A stretch of DNA of 64,000 bases from Parelaphostrongylus tenuis (taxonomy: Eukaryota > Nematoda > Chromadorea > Rhabditida > Metastrongylidae): positions 1-64,000 of the forward strand of contig JAHQIW010007183.1 in NCBI GenBank assembly GCA_019055375.1. The letters run 5' to 3'. How positions within the stretch are numbered: position 1 is the stretch's first letter; every line of letters starts with the position of its first letter. The notes under the pieces were generated by a model. It saw nothing but the letters and a program-made list of their open reading frames with translations. It had not been told where the DNA came from and made no database searches. Of this stretch, positions 1-10,563 are shown one piece after another. Position numbers and translations under genes: made by a program.

Positions 1-714
1 TATCATCAAATGCATTAAGCTCTTCTTTAGCTCACTACTCAACAATCTTTGGGATCAGTTGGTTGTCACTTGAAAACTGTTTCCCACAAAAACTTAAGGC
101 AATGACAAGTCCAGTGAATATTTAGTTTTGGTCGTCACATGCATATTCACTTGATGAACATAGGATATCAGTGAAGTTTTATTTACTTGCTGTTACCTAT
201 TTATTTTTTCAAAAAGATGTTCACTTCTTTCATTTCAAGCACAGTATCTACTATGCTATCTGATTCAAGAAAATCTGTGCATATTTAGGCACAACAGCGC
301 CGAACTAAGAGCAAACAATGGCAATGGAGACTCTAAAATCGACCATGATTTACAGAGCAGCGCATGATCTCACGACCCCATCAAGACCAACTCCAAGTTC
401 GCTCGTGCCTCAGCACTTTTCCTGGTTGTAGTTTACATTGTATCCTGTTATTGAAATGAAAAATTATGGTTCAAGTCTTTAATTTCCAACCATTGCTTTA
501 GTTAATTAGTTATCAACAACGATTTGTGCTTCCCTGTTAATCCTGTCGACCAGCGACTGCTGACAGGCACCGAATTGGCTGAGAGAAAGCCAAAAGGGAC
601 ATCGATGGTGTCGTGCGAGCGTGCGTTCCCTTGGAAAGGCATAGTGGCTGCTCAATGCCATGGTACAAAAATTGGATTTTATGTTTTGCTTGCATCTCAG
701 CTCTCATATGATAT
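1..714. other. No gene recognised
   Basis: AT-rich sequence with scattered short frames on both strands. None shows a known motif or an exon-like frame with good splice sites, and nothing repeat-like stood out. Confidence 0.4.
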
Positions 715-800
715 CTGAGAGTGTTGGGTAGTATGAAAAATACTCAACCTTAGGTGGGAGTTGAACTCGGGCTTTATTGCATACCACTTCATCTCCCTGG
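715..800 (-). repeat. tRNA-derived SINE fragment (family B)
   Basis: On the minus strand the segment reads as a tRNA-like head: box A-like GAAGTGGTATGC and box B-like GAGTTCAACTCC about 30 bases later, then a short unrelated tail. It resembles the heads at 5.25, 16.3, 16.6 and 52.6 kb. It is too diverged for a functional tRNA gene. Confidence 0.5.
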
Positions 801-1499
801 TGTATGTTTATAATGCCATAACTCTGCTCGAAACACTAGAAATAGAGATTTAGAATACGTTGTAAGTGGTTTACTAGGTTTTATGTCAAACTCTACTGTT
901 AAAAAATTAGGCAGTATTTGATAGAAAAGAAATGACATGTGGACATCAGTACTATTTGTGTAAAAAATATCACTGCAAGACACAGTGTTTACCAACATCT
1001 TAATATAATGAGTCATTAATCGCCCTCTCGATTCCCTGTGGCTGTTGTCCTGTTTATCTGCATTCTTATTACTGTATCATTCAGTTATCTTTTTTTTCGT
1101 GAACCACAATTCGAGATATCGTATGATCACTATAGTAATTTGAGGCGTACTCTTTCATTTGAGGATCGCCGTTCGTCGGAAAAGAGTACTGAAAATGAAT
1201 TCGGACGAGTTTCGAAAATATGGTAAAGTAATGGTGGACTACGTAGCCGACTTCTGGAATCACATTCGAGATCGACGACCATTACCAGACGTCAAACCAG
1301 GATATATTAAAGAAGTTGTAAGCGATCTGTGAAGTCTTTATAGAGCTTCTCAAATACCACGACAATGATATACGAGCAAAACTTGTGAACCTGATAAATG
1401 TGTAATGAACTTGAACCACAACTAACCTCTCGGGGGCAGCGCGTGCTAGCAGTACACCGCGACTCTGATTGCTGTTTGTGACCGATCAGTGCTAAAACA

Positions 1500-1595
1500 T
1501 GATAAGAGAAATGCAAATCGAAGCCTTTATGGCGCATTGCAAACGTACCCTGCCGCGGAGGGTTAGGCGTGATTCGAATCCACTACACAAAATCT
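1500..1595 (+). repeat. tRNA-like SINE head (family E), degraded
   Basis: A tRNA-like head with TTATGGCGCATTGC near the A-box position and GTGATTCGAATCC as box B. It resembles the minus-strand copies at 46.6 and 63.25 kb (common pattern GCCT-TGGTAGTGCGAT ... CCTGCGGA ... TTCGAxTCC). It lies in intron 1 of the decarboxylase. Confidence 0.4.
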
Positions 1596-2504
1596 TGTCA
1601 CAAGTTTTGTTCATTTCTCAGCATTCTTATGGTTATATTTTACTTCACGCCTGCCGTTTAAAAGTATTAAGCAAAAAGTTTAAGTTAAATCATTTACACA
1701 TACAATTTCCTGCTAGTTGGCATGTGGCCCTTATGAGAAAATCATCTGACGTTAACGCAGATTCCGGTGGTTTTTATTTGCATAAGTGATATCATTACTC
1801 AGTGTAGCTAACGTTACTTAGTATTTCCATTTGTAGTAAAAGAGCGAACGCACAATTTAGACCAAAACCTGATGCCTCTTACAAAATGTTGACGGAACTC
1901 CGCTGAAACGTTGGCTAACTGGGAATATAGCAAAGAACCTACTCTAAAATTCCATAGATAAAAGCAGTATTTGCAAAATGAGACAGAAAAACAAGCGGGC
2001 TTTTCCGTAACAAAACACTTTTCAGGTATCTTTTTTGTTCTATCAAGAGTATGAATATATAAAAATTGAAAATTACTAAATTGGGTAGAATTACTATAAA
2101 TACTAAATTAGCTATTAAGTACTATTTTTCAACATAGACCGTTCTTATTTATGTAATTTTAGGGCAGTAGTATCATCTACACAAACTTGAACGATCCACT
2201 ATCTTGAATTCATAGCTCAAATAACTCGTGAAACGTTGACATCTTTCTGGAAAAGCTACGCACAGAATGAGAGGATGTAAATGATAGGCGTATCATAGCC
2301 ATGCCATGTCATCCCAAGTCTACGCAGATTTCGCAAATACTCTAAATTGCAAGCCCTTTCCGACGCTTTTGCGCTGCATAAAAGGTGCCAAGAGGAGTAT
2401 AAGAGGTGTTTAAAATAGCCAGGACTAGGTCTTTGTATTAACGACTCATCAGGTTGAGCAAATTTTTGTGTTTGAGCCTATAGCAGTTGGTAATAAAAAT
2501 GAAT

Positions 2505-2556
2505 TTACCTGACGTTTCGAACTTCTTCGTCTCATCATGAGCCGATGACCTCAGGC
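2505..2556 (-). other. Degenerate hammerhead-like relic
   Basis: On the minus strand the order is ATGATGA, a short insert, then GAAACGTC. It recalls the hammerhead-like copies at 27.8 and 62.7 kb, but the first core C is A and no stem I is evident, so it should be inactive if it is related at all. Confidence 0.25.
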
Positions 2557-3232
2557 TAACTCACCAGCTCAGAAGAAGGCGCAGATATTCGTCATTATCT
2601 GAGAACGTTGGATTCCTTAAAGAGTAGCCCAAAGTTCGATTGTAGGCATCTGTACGACAGAAAACTGACTACTCAAAAACAAAATTGAGAGGGTATGGCT
2701 GGCAAATTCAGTATAGTATTATATCTTCTTAGTTCATTGATGATGGAGTTTAAAACGTGACTACACTTAATTAAGTATTCCTTTACCTTTTGCTGAAAAT
2801 TCATTATAATGGTAGCTGTAAAAACAGACAGCACTCGTGTGAGTTCGGTTAGCGACTAAGCTGGATTTTTGTAGACATAGCAGTGAGAAAATTAACAAAA
2901 AATTGTGTAAGTGAGTATGCGCTGAAACATCGTATAGTACTGAGATGGATATGAAATAAATGAGCTTAGTGCCGAGATTTTGACACAAAGAGAACTGCTT
3001 CATCAAAAAAGATGAGAAAAGAATTAGAGCGATACTGATAGTGATAAGTAAGGAACGCTAAATTTTTGCGGTATAGCACACTATGTACTGCAAGTAAGCA
3101 CAGCTTCTATAACATTATGCAGTCGTTCTGATTTATTTTATTTTATTGAAATTCACTCACTTCGTTTCTTGAGGAATTCATTCATTGTTGGTGGGCTAAC
3201 AATGGTTCAAAATATGTGATGAGGTTGAGAAA

Positions 3233-3424
3233 ATGAAGATTGAAATTCCGATGGAGGAACGAGAACCGCTAGAAGCACCTCCTAACGATAAGCTCATCAT
3301 CGCCAAGATCCAAGAGGTTGCCATAGTTGATGGTGAACTGAAAAATGGTGGTCAAATCATCAAAGTTAATGGCCAAGAGATTGCGTCTTTCCAATTCGCT
3401 CACTTCCCTCCTGCTCAGCTTTGA
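3233..3424 (+). pseudogene. PDZ-domain exon fragment
   Basis: A 63-residue open frame in intron 1 of the decarboxylase, on the same strand. It carries a PDZ-like stretch: PNDKLIIAKIQEV, then VDGELKNGGQIIKVNGQE, matching the carboxylate-binding strand and helix region of small nematode PDZ proteins (usual pattern G-D-Q-I-x-K-V-N-G-Q). The Gly-Asp pair reads Gly-Gly here. Shortly after NGQE the frame still recalls the family (FAHFPPAQ) and then stops. No flanking exon was recognised, so it is probably a duplicated or decayed copy; an unrecognised nested gene is possible. Confidence 0.5.
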
Positions 3425-3479
3425 ACCGAGGTCGTTCATTATGTTGACTCCTCTAAATAGATAAACATAACTGGATTAT

Positions 3480-4290
3480 TCGAAGATATTCATTCTATGA
3501 GTGTGAATAAGGCATTCAAAACCACTCCATTTCTAGCCATCATCGTTTTTGTGAGATTTGGTCAGACCAGTTTCCACAGGCACTGTAGAAATACGTCGAC
3601 ATTCGTTCTGACTGGCCTATGTTTGGTTTCTCAAGAACGATGTAATCAGAGAAACGAAGATGGTGTAAATGTCAACCCTGATTCTCACTCCTCTGTTGTT
3701 CCATTCAGTGCTCTCAATAACGTTTTAGAGGGTGGCAGCGAATATTTTTGGCAAGATGCTATCGCCTTCTCAAGCTCCTCTTCATATTCGTCGGATCGAT
3801 ATCAATGAGTTGTTCCCTAATTTTTCTCGCTCTACTGTTTTATTTTTGAGTCAATCATTACTAGGAGTGAGTCTTGAGCCCATTTTGAAAATCACAGAGA
3901 GCCACCTCTATTCGCTGCCTCTCGATAAAGACTCACCATCTCACGGAACCAAAACGATATGCTCGGAAGATTATGCTTTCGGTTTTCTGGGATTGGTAAG
4001 GCATGTTGTTGTAAATACTGCTTCACAACAAACTGGCAAACAGCGTCGACGTCTACGAGGAATAACTCAGAAAGTTGGCTGCACCAATGCGAGAGAAGCG
4101 TAGGAAACGACTCACTGTCTCCTCTCTCCAAGGACGCTTAACCTTAACATTACAAAGTCCACTCTCCACATTCTTGAGGAAGTGAAGGAAGTGAGGAAGG
4201 AGGGCTGAGCCACGGTGGCACATCTACAGTATAGGCTTTGATATTTGTTCCGTCGGGATTATCATCTCTTCTGCGCCCTGAAGCAGCATC
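3480..4290. repeat. Dispersed repeat, related to 37.94-38.55 kb
   Basis: The two regions share order and local identity, for example GCATG-TGTT ... CACAACAA ... GCAAAC followed by CAAxGCGAGAGAAGCG, and ATCATCTCTTC downstream. Overlapping open frames here match nothing known. Family unknown. Confidence 0.35.
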
Positions 4291-5134
4291 TGCGAGAGAA
4301 AAAAACTAAAGACTTACGATCAGTTTAAAAGTGACCCCACCGACTTCTTTGATCGCCAGCCTCATTCTTTGTTACAAAAGCATCCAATCTTTATTTAACA
4401 AATGACTGCATTTCCGCCGACCATGAGTTATCTATAATTGACGATTAATTAATCTGTTCAACACAGTTGACAACTCGGCTAACAAAAGTGCCTGAATGCG
4501 AAAGAAATATTGGACAAGACAATGATATCGTTACAGAATGGTGACGTTGTGGTGGTAAAATTTAAGAGATTCAAGGAGAATCCTCAAGTACTGAGGATGT
4601 GCATTATGAGTAAAAAGGCTCATCTAAACAGATGTTGCATATATTAGATGTTTTCACTAATAAAGTGTCGCCACATCAGGTACCCAACCATGCTCCATCC
4701 GAGCCAGAAGACTGGAGTACGATATTCAACGACCTAGAAGAAGTTATTATGAAGGGTACGTAGAGAAATGGTTGATTTAATCTTGATTCGTCCTACTTTT
4801 TTCCTCTTTCTCGCACTCTCCATTCCTCTTTTTCCCTCTATCTCTTTATATCTCATAAGTCGCCAACAATAATAAGGGAAACAATGGAAAGGTTCTCTAG
4901 AAAGACCGCTCTCTCATTTGTCTCTTATCTTGGGAATCATCATCTTCTTCTCATCATTAGGCAGTAATACACGGAAGGGCTTGGAAACAAGAGACCTGAA
5001 AGGAATGTAGGGAACCGAAATAAAAGAATTGTTTTTGGTGTTTTTACTCACCTTGCAATTCTCTTACGTATATATTAAACATCATAACACTGCGAGAAAT
5101 CAAGTAATTACTAGAAATTTCAAGTATAGTTATT

Positions 5135-5350
5135 ACAGTGGGTGTCAGCTCAGCTGGGTTTATTAAGCGAGCATACCCAACCAAACCTATAAAGGTTGGT
5201 GGCTGATAGCTAACATGGACATGCTGAAGAATGAGTGGTGGTGCAAATGTACCTCGGTGGTGTAGTGGTAGTAGCACGTGTCCCGGATAGGATAAAACGC
5301 GGGTTCGATTCCCAACTGAGGCCGTTTTTTTTGCTCACCACTCGATTCTC
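5135..5350 (+). repeat. tRNA-derived SINE (family B), nearly complete
   Basis: A leader (GGTGTCAGCTCAGCTGGGTTTA) is followed at about 5252-5325 by a tRNA-like unit: GTGTAGTGGTAGTAGCAC (A box), GGGTTCGATTCCC (B box), and ends CCTCGGT / ACTGAGG that pair over seven positions with one wobble. A T-run follows. The same leader-plus-head order recurs at 16.5 and 52.5 kb. The linked leader argues for a SINE rather than a tRNA gene. Confidence 0.65.
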
Positions 5351-7390
5351 TTAGGTATCTCGTTTTTGTCGTAATATGGCACATTTTTATTACCTGTGTA
5401 CAACTTTCTTCACCCTATACAATAATTGATTTATACTACGTTTTTGAAGGTAATACCTATTGGCACCATCCACACTTTTTTGCGTATTTCCCGACGGCAT
5501 GCAGTTATCCGGCAATCATGGCGGACATCCTGAGTGGTGGTATAGCTGGAATCGGATTTTCTTGGGTACAACAAATATTTCGATCAAATTTATACCACAT
5601 CAACTCGGTCATTCCAGAATTCTGGTCCCGCTATGACCGAACTCGAAATGGCAACACTTGACTGGCTAGTCGATGTATTAGCTCTCCCCGAACATTTCAA
5701 GGTAACCATCTATTGCCATAGTATTGCGCTATCAACTGAATGTCAATCGATATCACAGTATCTTTATGTGGTATCTATGTGTTCAGTAAAGGCTTAATGA
5801 TTTCAAAAACTTTGCTGCGATTCTAAGTGCGCGGACATTCGTTCTCTTCACATAAGGTGGGACTTGCAATAACGAACGACGAATCAGTTATGCTACTTCC
5901 ACCAACAATATTTTCAAATGACCTAAATTTACTTTTCGTGATGTTTCCTTTTAGCATATGAGATAACCTGATATCGACGCATAATTTTATAGAATTCACA
6001 TCCCAGGAAACGGATGCGGCATCATTCAGTGTACAGCTAGTGACGCGACTTTTATCGCAATCATATCGGCAAGGGCCAAAGCCGTTGAGGTAATCAATTA
6101 TTGTCATTTAAACAAAAAATTTCAAATTCAACATCAATTCCAATAACTATCCTCCCGATGGCTTACCGCTTTATCACAACGATGGGATCTTCTTGTGTAT
6201 GAAATTGTGATGTATATCAGTGAGGGATTCAATCTCAACGGCTTTCCAAGATGTGAGAGAATTTATCACCCGTAAACCAGGGCCGAAAACAAATCAGTCA
6301 TAGAGATTGTCTCCATTCCAAAGGAAATATGGACCTCAAGCAGCAGATTTTCCACTTCACAGGAATTAAGAGCTCGCAGTTGTTTTGAATTATCAGCGCC
6401 ATGACACGAATTTCTCGTTATGACAAGGTAATATGCTTGCTAAACCAGCAAAACTCCAAGGAAATGCAAAATGTTATCGACATGATTCTTTGTGGAGATG
6501 GGGTCATTGAGAAAAGTAGATGACAATGATTATGGTATTCAATTTGACGCGAGCAAATTAAGGTTTTCAGGAGATTAAGAACGGCTTGTGGATGGTCAAT
6601 AACGATCTCGACAAGACTTTAGAGGTAATATTGACTCAAAATTGATAAAAGTATAGTCATTACTCGTTCGTAGGAAATTAATTGAAATATGTAATTAATA
6701 GGTGCTCTGATAACTGATGATTTTATGTTCATTTTGCAGTCACTTCGAAGTAAGATCATAGCGTTGATAATTTTTGGCGTTGGGCAATCTGTATTAAGCA
6801 AATCTATGAAGTCTGAAGAAGGATCTCCAACATCTGAATGAGATTGTCGCCCATTTTCTTGATGTCTTTTCAGGCAGAGCAAGTTGATGCTGATATTCTC
6901 TATCCGCACTTTCATGACCCAGCTGTGTTTCAGAGATTTGTAGCGTATTGTTCTGATCAGGTACAATTTTCCAAATATCTCATAAGTTAGCCATCTACCG
7001 CATTAGTCTTCCTATTTTCTTGACGTTGTCAGCCCTCAAATATACAGTAATCTGTAGTTTGATAAGCGTAAATGCTCAATCTAACGGTTCGTCGCCTTAT
7101 CGTGGTTGAATGATGTGAATGGGTGTTGAATAGCTTTGTACAGCTATGGCTTTAATCTTCAGCGAAGCCCTCGAAGATGATGAAATTCGACACTTTAGTC
7201 CCAAATCTCGGGTCAACAGCTATGTTCTCACTAGTACAGTGAAAAAGATCATCATCACAAAGCTCACTTTAACTTATGGTTGAGGGAATCACAGGTGATG
7301 CAGGAGAAAGTATTAAAGTTTGAGTCAATTGTCATTTTATGCCCTTATCCACAACATATTGTTGACAGATATCAATTTTTAGTAGAGTAC

Positions 7391-7565
7391 GCATAGCTCA
7401 CTGGTTAGAGGTGACCACCAATACATAGTGGACCAATCGCTGAATCGATCCCGCCTCCCATGGTTAACTGGCCTTTCGTTCATCCAGGGATGGGGTACCA
7501 TATTATTTGGAAGGATAGCAGATGGCGTGACATATCGATGAGTCACTGCGAGTCACTACATAAGC
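7391..7565 (+). repeat. tRNA-derived SINE (family A)
   Basis: Begins GCATAGCTCACTGGTTAGAGGT, like a tRNA D-arm, followed by ATCGATCCCG as a weak B box and the family-A body (CATCCAGGGATGG, GGTACCAT). It sits in the decarboxylase intron between exons 6874-6960 and 7702-7827. Confidence 0.6.
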
Positions 7566-8559
7566 CAGATATGCATGCAGTTATCTTTACAATGCCATAA
7601 ATAGAGTTGCATGCACTGCCCATACCTCAAAGATCAGTGCGAAACACTGTTTCTCCATTTGTCCCTCTTCTTATCGCATTTATGCTATATAAATCTTCTA
7701 GGCTCATTCATCAGTCGACAAAGGAGCTATACTGAGTGGTGTGAGACTGCGCAAGTTGAAAAGCAGCATCGATCCCAAACTGAAGAACTACACCGTAACC
7801 AAGCAAACTTTGGAAGCCGCGATAACGGTAACTTGCAAACCATTCTTTCAGAAACGTGAGATGAGCTTTCAAAGGCCTATGCATCATTACGGAGGGATGG
7901 TGACTGAGTGGTTAATGATGCACGTTGTGAGGAAGCAATGTACTTTTGACTTTTGACAACTTTGACAAGCAAAGCAATTAGTTTGCTGAGAAAACTACTT
8001 GACGAAATATGATCGATACAGAAGGCACACAGGATACGCGTGTGATTTTGACTACTATCGTCAAAGAAACTGTTTCAGGAAGATCGGTCTCGGGATTAAT
8101 TCCATTCCTACTTATAGCCACAATGGGTACAACAAGTTCATGTGGTATGGACCGACTGGACGAATTAGCGCCGATTTGCAATAGGGAGCACATCTGGTTG
8201 CATGTCGATGCAGCATATGCGGGTACGTCTTTTGTTTTTTTCGTTTCTGCTTCATCTATGCTTCATCTCTGCTTGTACATCGAGCACAATGACCACGAGA
8301 TTTAGCACAGTCCTCACAAGCAACAGTCTTTACGATACTTTGTCTGTCCAACAGGTAGAAAATCATTACCGGATCTAATAAGACTGGAAACTCGTCTAGT
8401 GGTAGTATGTTTCAGATTATGTTATGTGGCGGAAAGGGTGGTGCGGTAATCAGTGATAGTGCGTATCAGGAAACAACATAATCAAGACCATAGTTTGATA
8501 CCCTACTTCAACATTCTCTCAAAATCAATCAACGAGCGTCTTACTAATGCGCTGGCTGT

Positions 8560-8755
8560 GCTACCTGAGATTGCGAAGGAAATCGTCTTGACCAGCATTA
8601 CAAGGCATTCATAGGGAGAACGACAATTATCAAGCAGCAGCCGAATAGGCACGTGAAATGTTCGATGACTTTTGTGGAGAATGAATGCGACGAATCGAAT
8701 GCAAGATGTAAAGGGATCCGTACAGTAAATTTTGATGACGGGTAGTGAGAAAAAA
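8560..8755 (+). repeat. SINE body (family D)
   Basis: Shares with 18.88-19.09 kb the order CTGxxTGAGATTG, AGCAGCAGCCGAA, GAATGCGACGAA-CGAATG, AAGATG-A-GGGAT and GACGGTTAG-like end. The tRNA-like head seen at 18.78 kb is not evident here. Lies in a decarboxylase intron. Confidence 0.5.
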
Positions 8756-9344
8756 TACGCTACATGGGAGACAGCTTTTTTCTCTCACTCCTGGTATGAA
8801 ATCTGTGATTGAAAAGCTATGAGAAAATACACTGCAATACGAAGTGCACTCTTTTTTGCAGCTGAACGATCACAAGAAATTTTTGGGAGACCAAATGTTA
8901 TCGAAGGAATCGGATATGATTCATTGCGGCCAAACTCATTATATACACATATCATATATGACCTATGTATTGGTAATTGTACTATTATTTTAGGTTCGTT
9001 TCTTACATGCCCCGAATTCCGTTATCATGTCAAAAGGTGTGGAACTTGTGGACTCATTCAATTTCAACCCACATAAAGCCATGCTCGTTAATTTTGACTG
9101 CTCACCGATGTGGTATGTGTGAATTTTGGTCAAAATCTTTTTCTAACATGGACACACATCGTTAATTCAATGGTGAATAATTGCATCCTTGTATTCCATC
9201 GCTCTAAAGATTTGGTGCCTCAACCTGGACCTGGAACTTGGCAATCAAACTCCCATACTCTAGAACAAAAAGGGCGAGGAGAAACGTCTGATGTTGACTA
9301 ATACTTGGAAGTGTAACACATATTCAACTTCATCAAACATCGTC

Positions 9345-9535
9345 AAAGGTATTGTATGTATATTTGGCCTTTGTAACGGCTTGTGAAGTTCTACCCGTGT
9401 AGCACTTCAGTTTTCGTTCTCTCACATTGGTCCGCTCTTAATTGGTCGGTAGTGGAGGGACAGAAGGCTTGTATAATATAAGGAGCGAGATCGAACCAAC
9501 ATAGTCATGTGCGTATTCTAAGGCAACTCAAATTA
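9345..9535 (-). repeat. tRNA-derived SINE (family A)
   Basis: Minus-strand copy. On the plus strand it reads TATTTGGCCTTTGTAACG, GGAGGGACAGAAGGCTTG and GCGAGATCGAACCAAC, which parallels the copies at 52.3, 57.2 and 59.6 kb (GGCCTTTACAATGAC ... GGATGGATGGCTTGATGAG ... GAGATTGAACCATTGA). Confidence 0.55.
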
Positions 9536-10497
9536 ATGCACTTCACGTGCTTTTCAATTCTGTGCATATATGAGGGTGAACATTGAGCTAATTGCGATAT
9601 TAATATGGAAAGTCAGCTTATAAAATAAGAGTTCGTATTAGCAGTAGGACAGGATAATTTTCACTGTGACTGCAATGGTGATGAGTAACAAGAAACCAAG
9701 CAAGAAACAGTTTGGCCAAGAAGAAGTACGGAGTGATTCGAAAGCATTGACGTTAAATTGTCGCGTGGGCCTTAGAGCATATCAACAATCAAGCGGTTCA
9801 TGCTCCTGAACAGACTCAAGTAGTACAGCCAGAAAGATTGACCTCGTAACCACGCAGAATAGCAAGAAAGTTTTCAGGAGAAGAAGGATGTTTTCTTGTA
9901 CAAAAAAATTGATTACTTTTTGTAAATCTATATGGAAACTTTGTCTCAATCAGGAGAAACCAGAAGAAAAATAATTACCTTGAAAACGGTTGATTTGATA
10001 TAATTTGAAAAAAGAAATTCAAGCATAAGAGTACAATAGATTTCTCGCTTATACACCAACATCATGCTAACACTTTTTGTAATAACATTATAATCAAATT
10101 AACTGCAAAAAACTCATCAAAGATTTCTAGTTATCTCTAGGGAATAATCATACTTCATCTCATAAAATGATAAAACGATATGATACGAGATTGAAATACA
10201 GCGTTTTCGATCTGATGACATGGTTGCCATCATTACTAAAGGTGAATTGTATAAAAGAATATAAGGAGAATGCTCCCAGGTTCAAAGACGGTGTTACGGT
10301 AACGAAGTACTTCAACGTTGACGCGACCTATCTCAAACATGAACATCAAGCTGTTGCGGCTGACTACCGTGTAAGCACATCAAATTTTTCTTGCAAGGCT
10401 TCACGAGAAGTTGCAGAAGAGTACGTCGTTAAGCATTCTAGAATTTTCGCCATTTGGAGCATTTTACAAAAGATGTTTAAGCTGTAGAGTAATAACT

Positions 10498-10563
10498 ACA
10501 AGGTAGTGCAGAAGTATATGCGGCTTTAAACCCTGCTGGAACCGCAAATAGTTTTGCACGGAG
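10498..10563. mobile_element. Miniature mariner, MADE1-like
   Basis: About 66 bases with imperfect inverted ends: AGGTAGTGCAGAAGTATATG and, on the other strand, CCGTGCAAAACTATTTGCGG. Both resemble the cecropia-type mariner terminus, which reads roughly TTAGGTTGGTGCAAAAGTAA followed by TTGCGG. The middle is only a few bases. The layout matches the human MADE1 element made from Hsmar1 ends. In a decarboxylase intron. Confidence 0.55.

Noticed and set aside
2560..2600. A further hammerhead motif (AGCTCAGAAGAAGGCG)
   Set aside because: The GAAA box and the cleavage triplet are missing.
5252..5325. A functional tRNA gene
   Set aside because: The acceptor and T arms pair, but the anticodon arm is poor, and the same unit with the same leader recurs in several diverged copies, which is SINE behaviour.
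8009..8305. A separate 98-residue gene starting [10 protein letters not shown]
   Set aside because: Its middle is decarboxylase exon 8079-8222; the start and end are intron sequence.
10167..10487. A separate 106-residue gene
   Set aside because: Only 10280-10370 is coding-like, and it is a decarboxylase exon with clean AG and GT borders.
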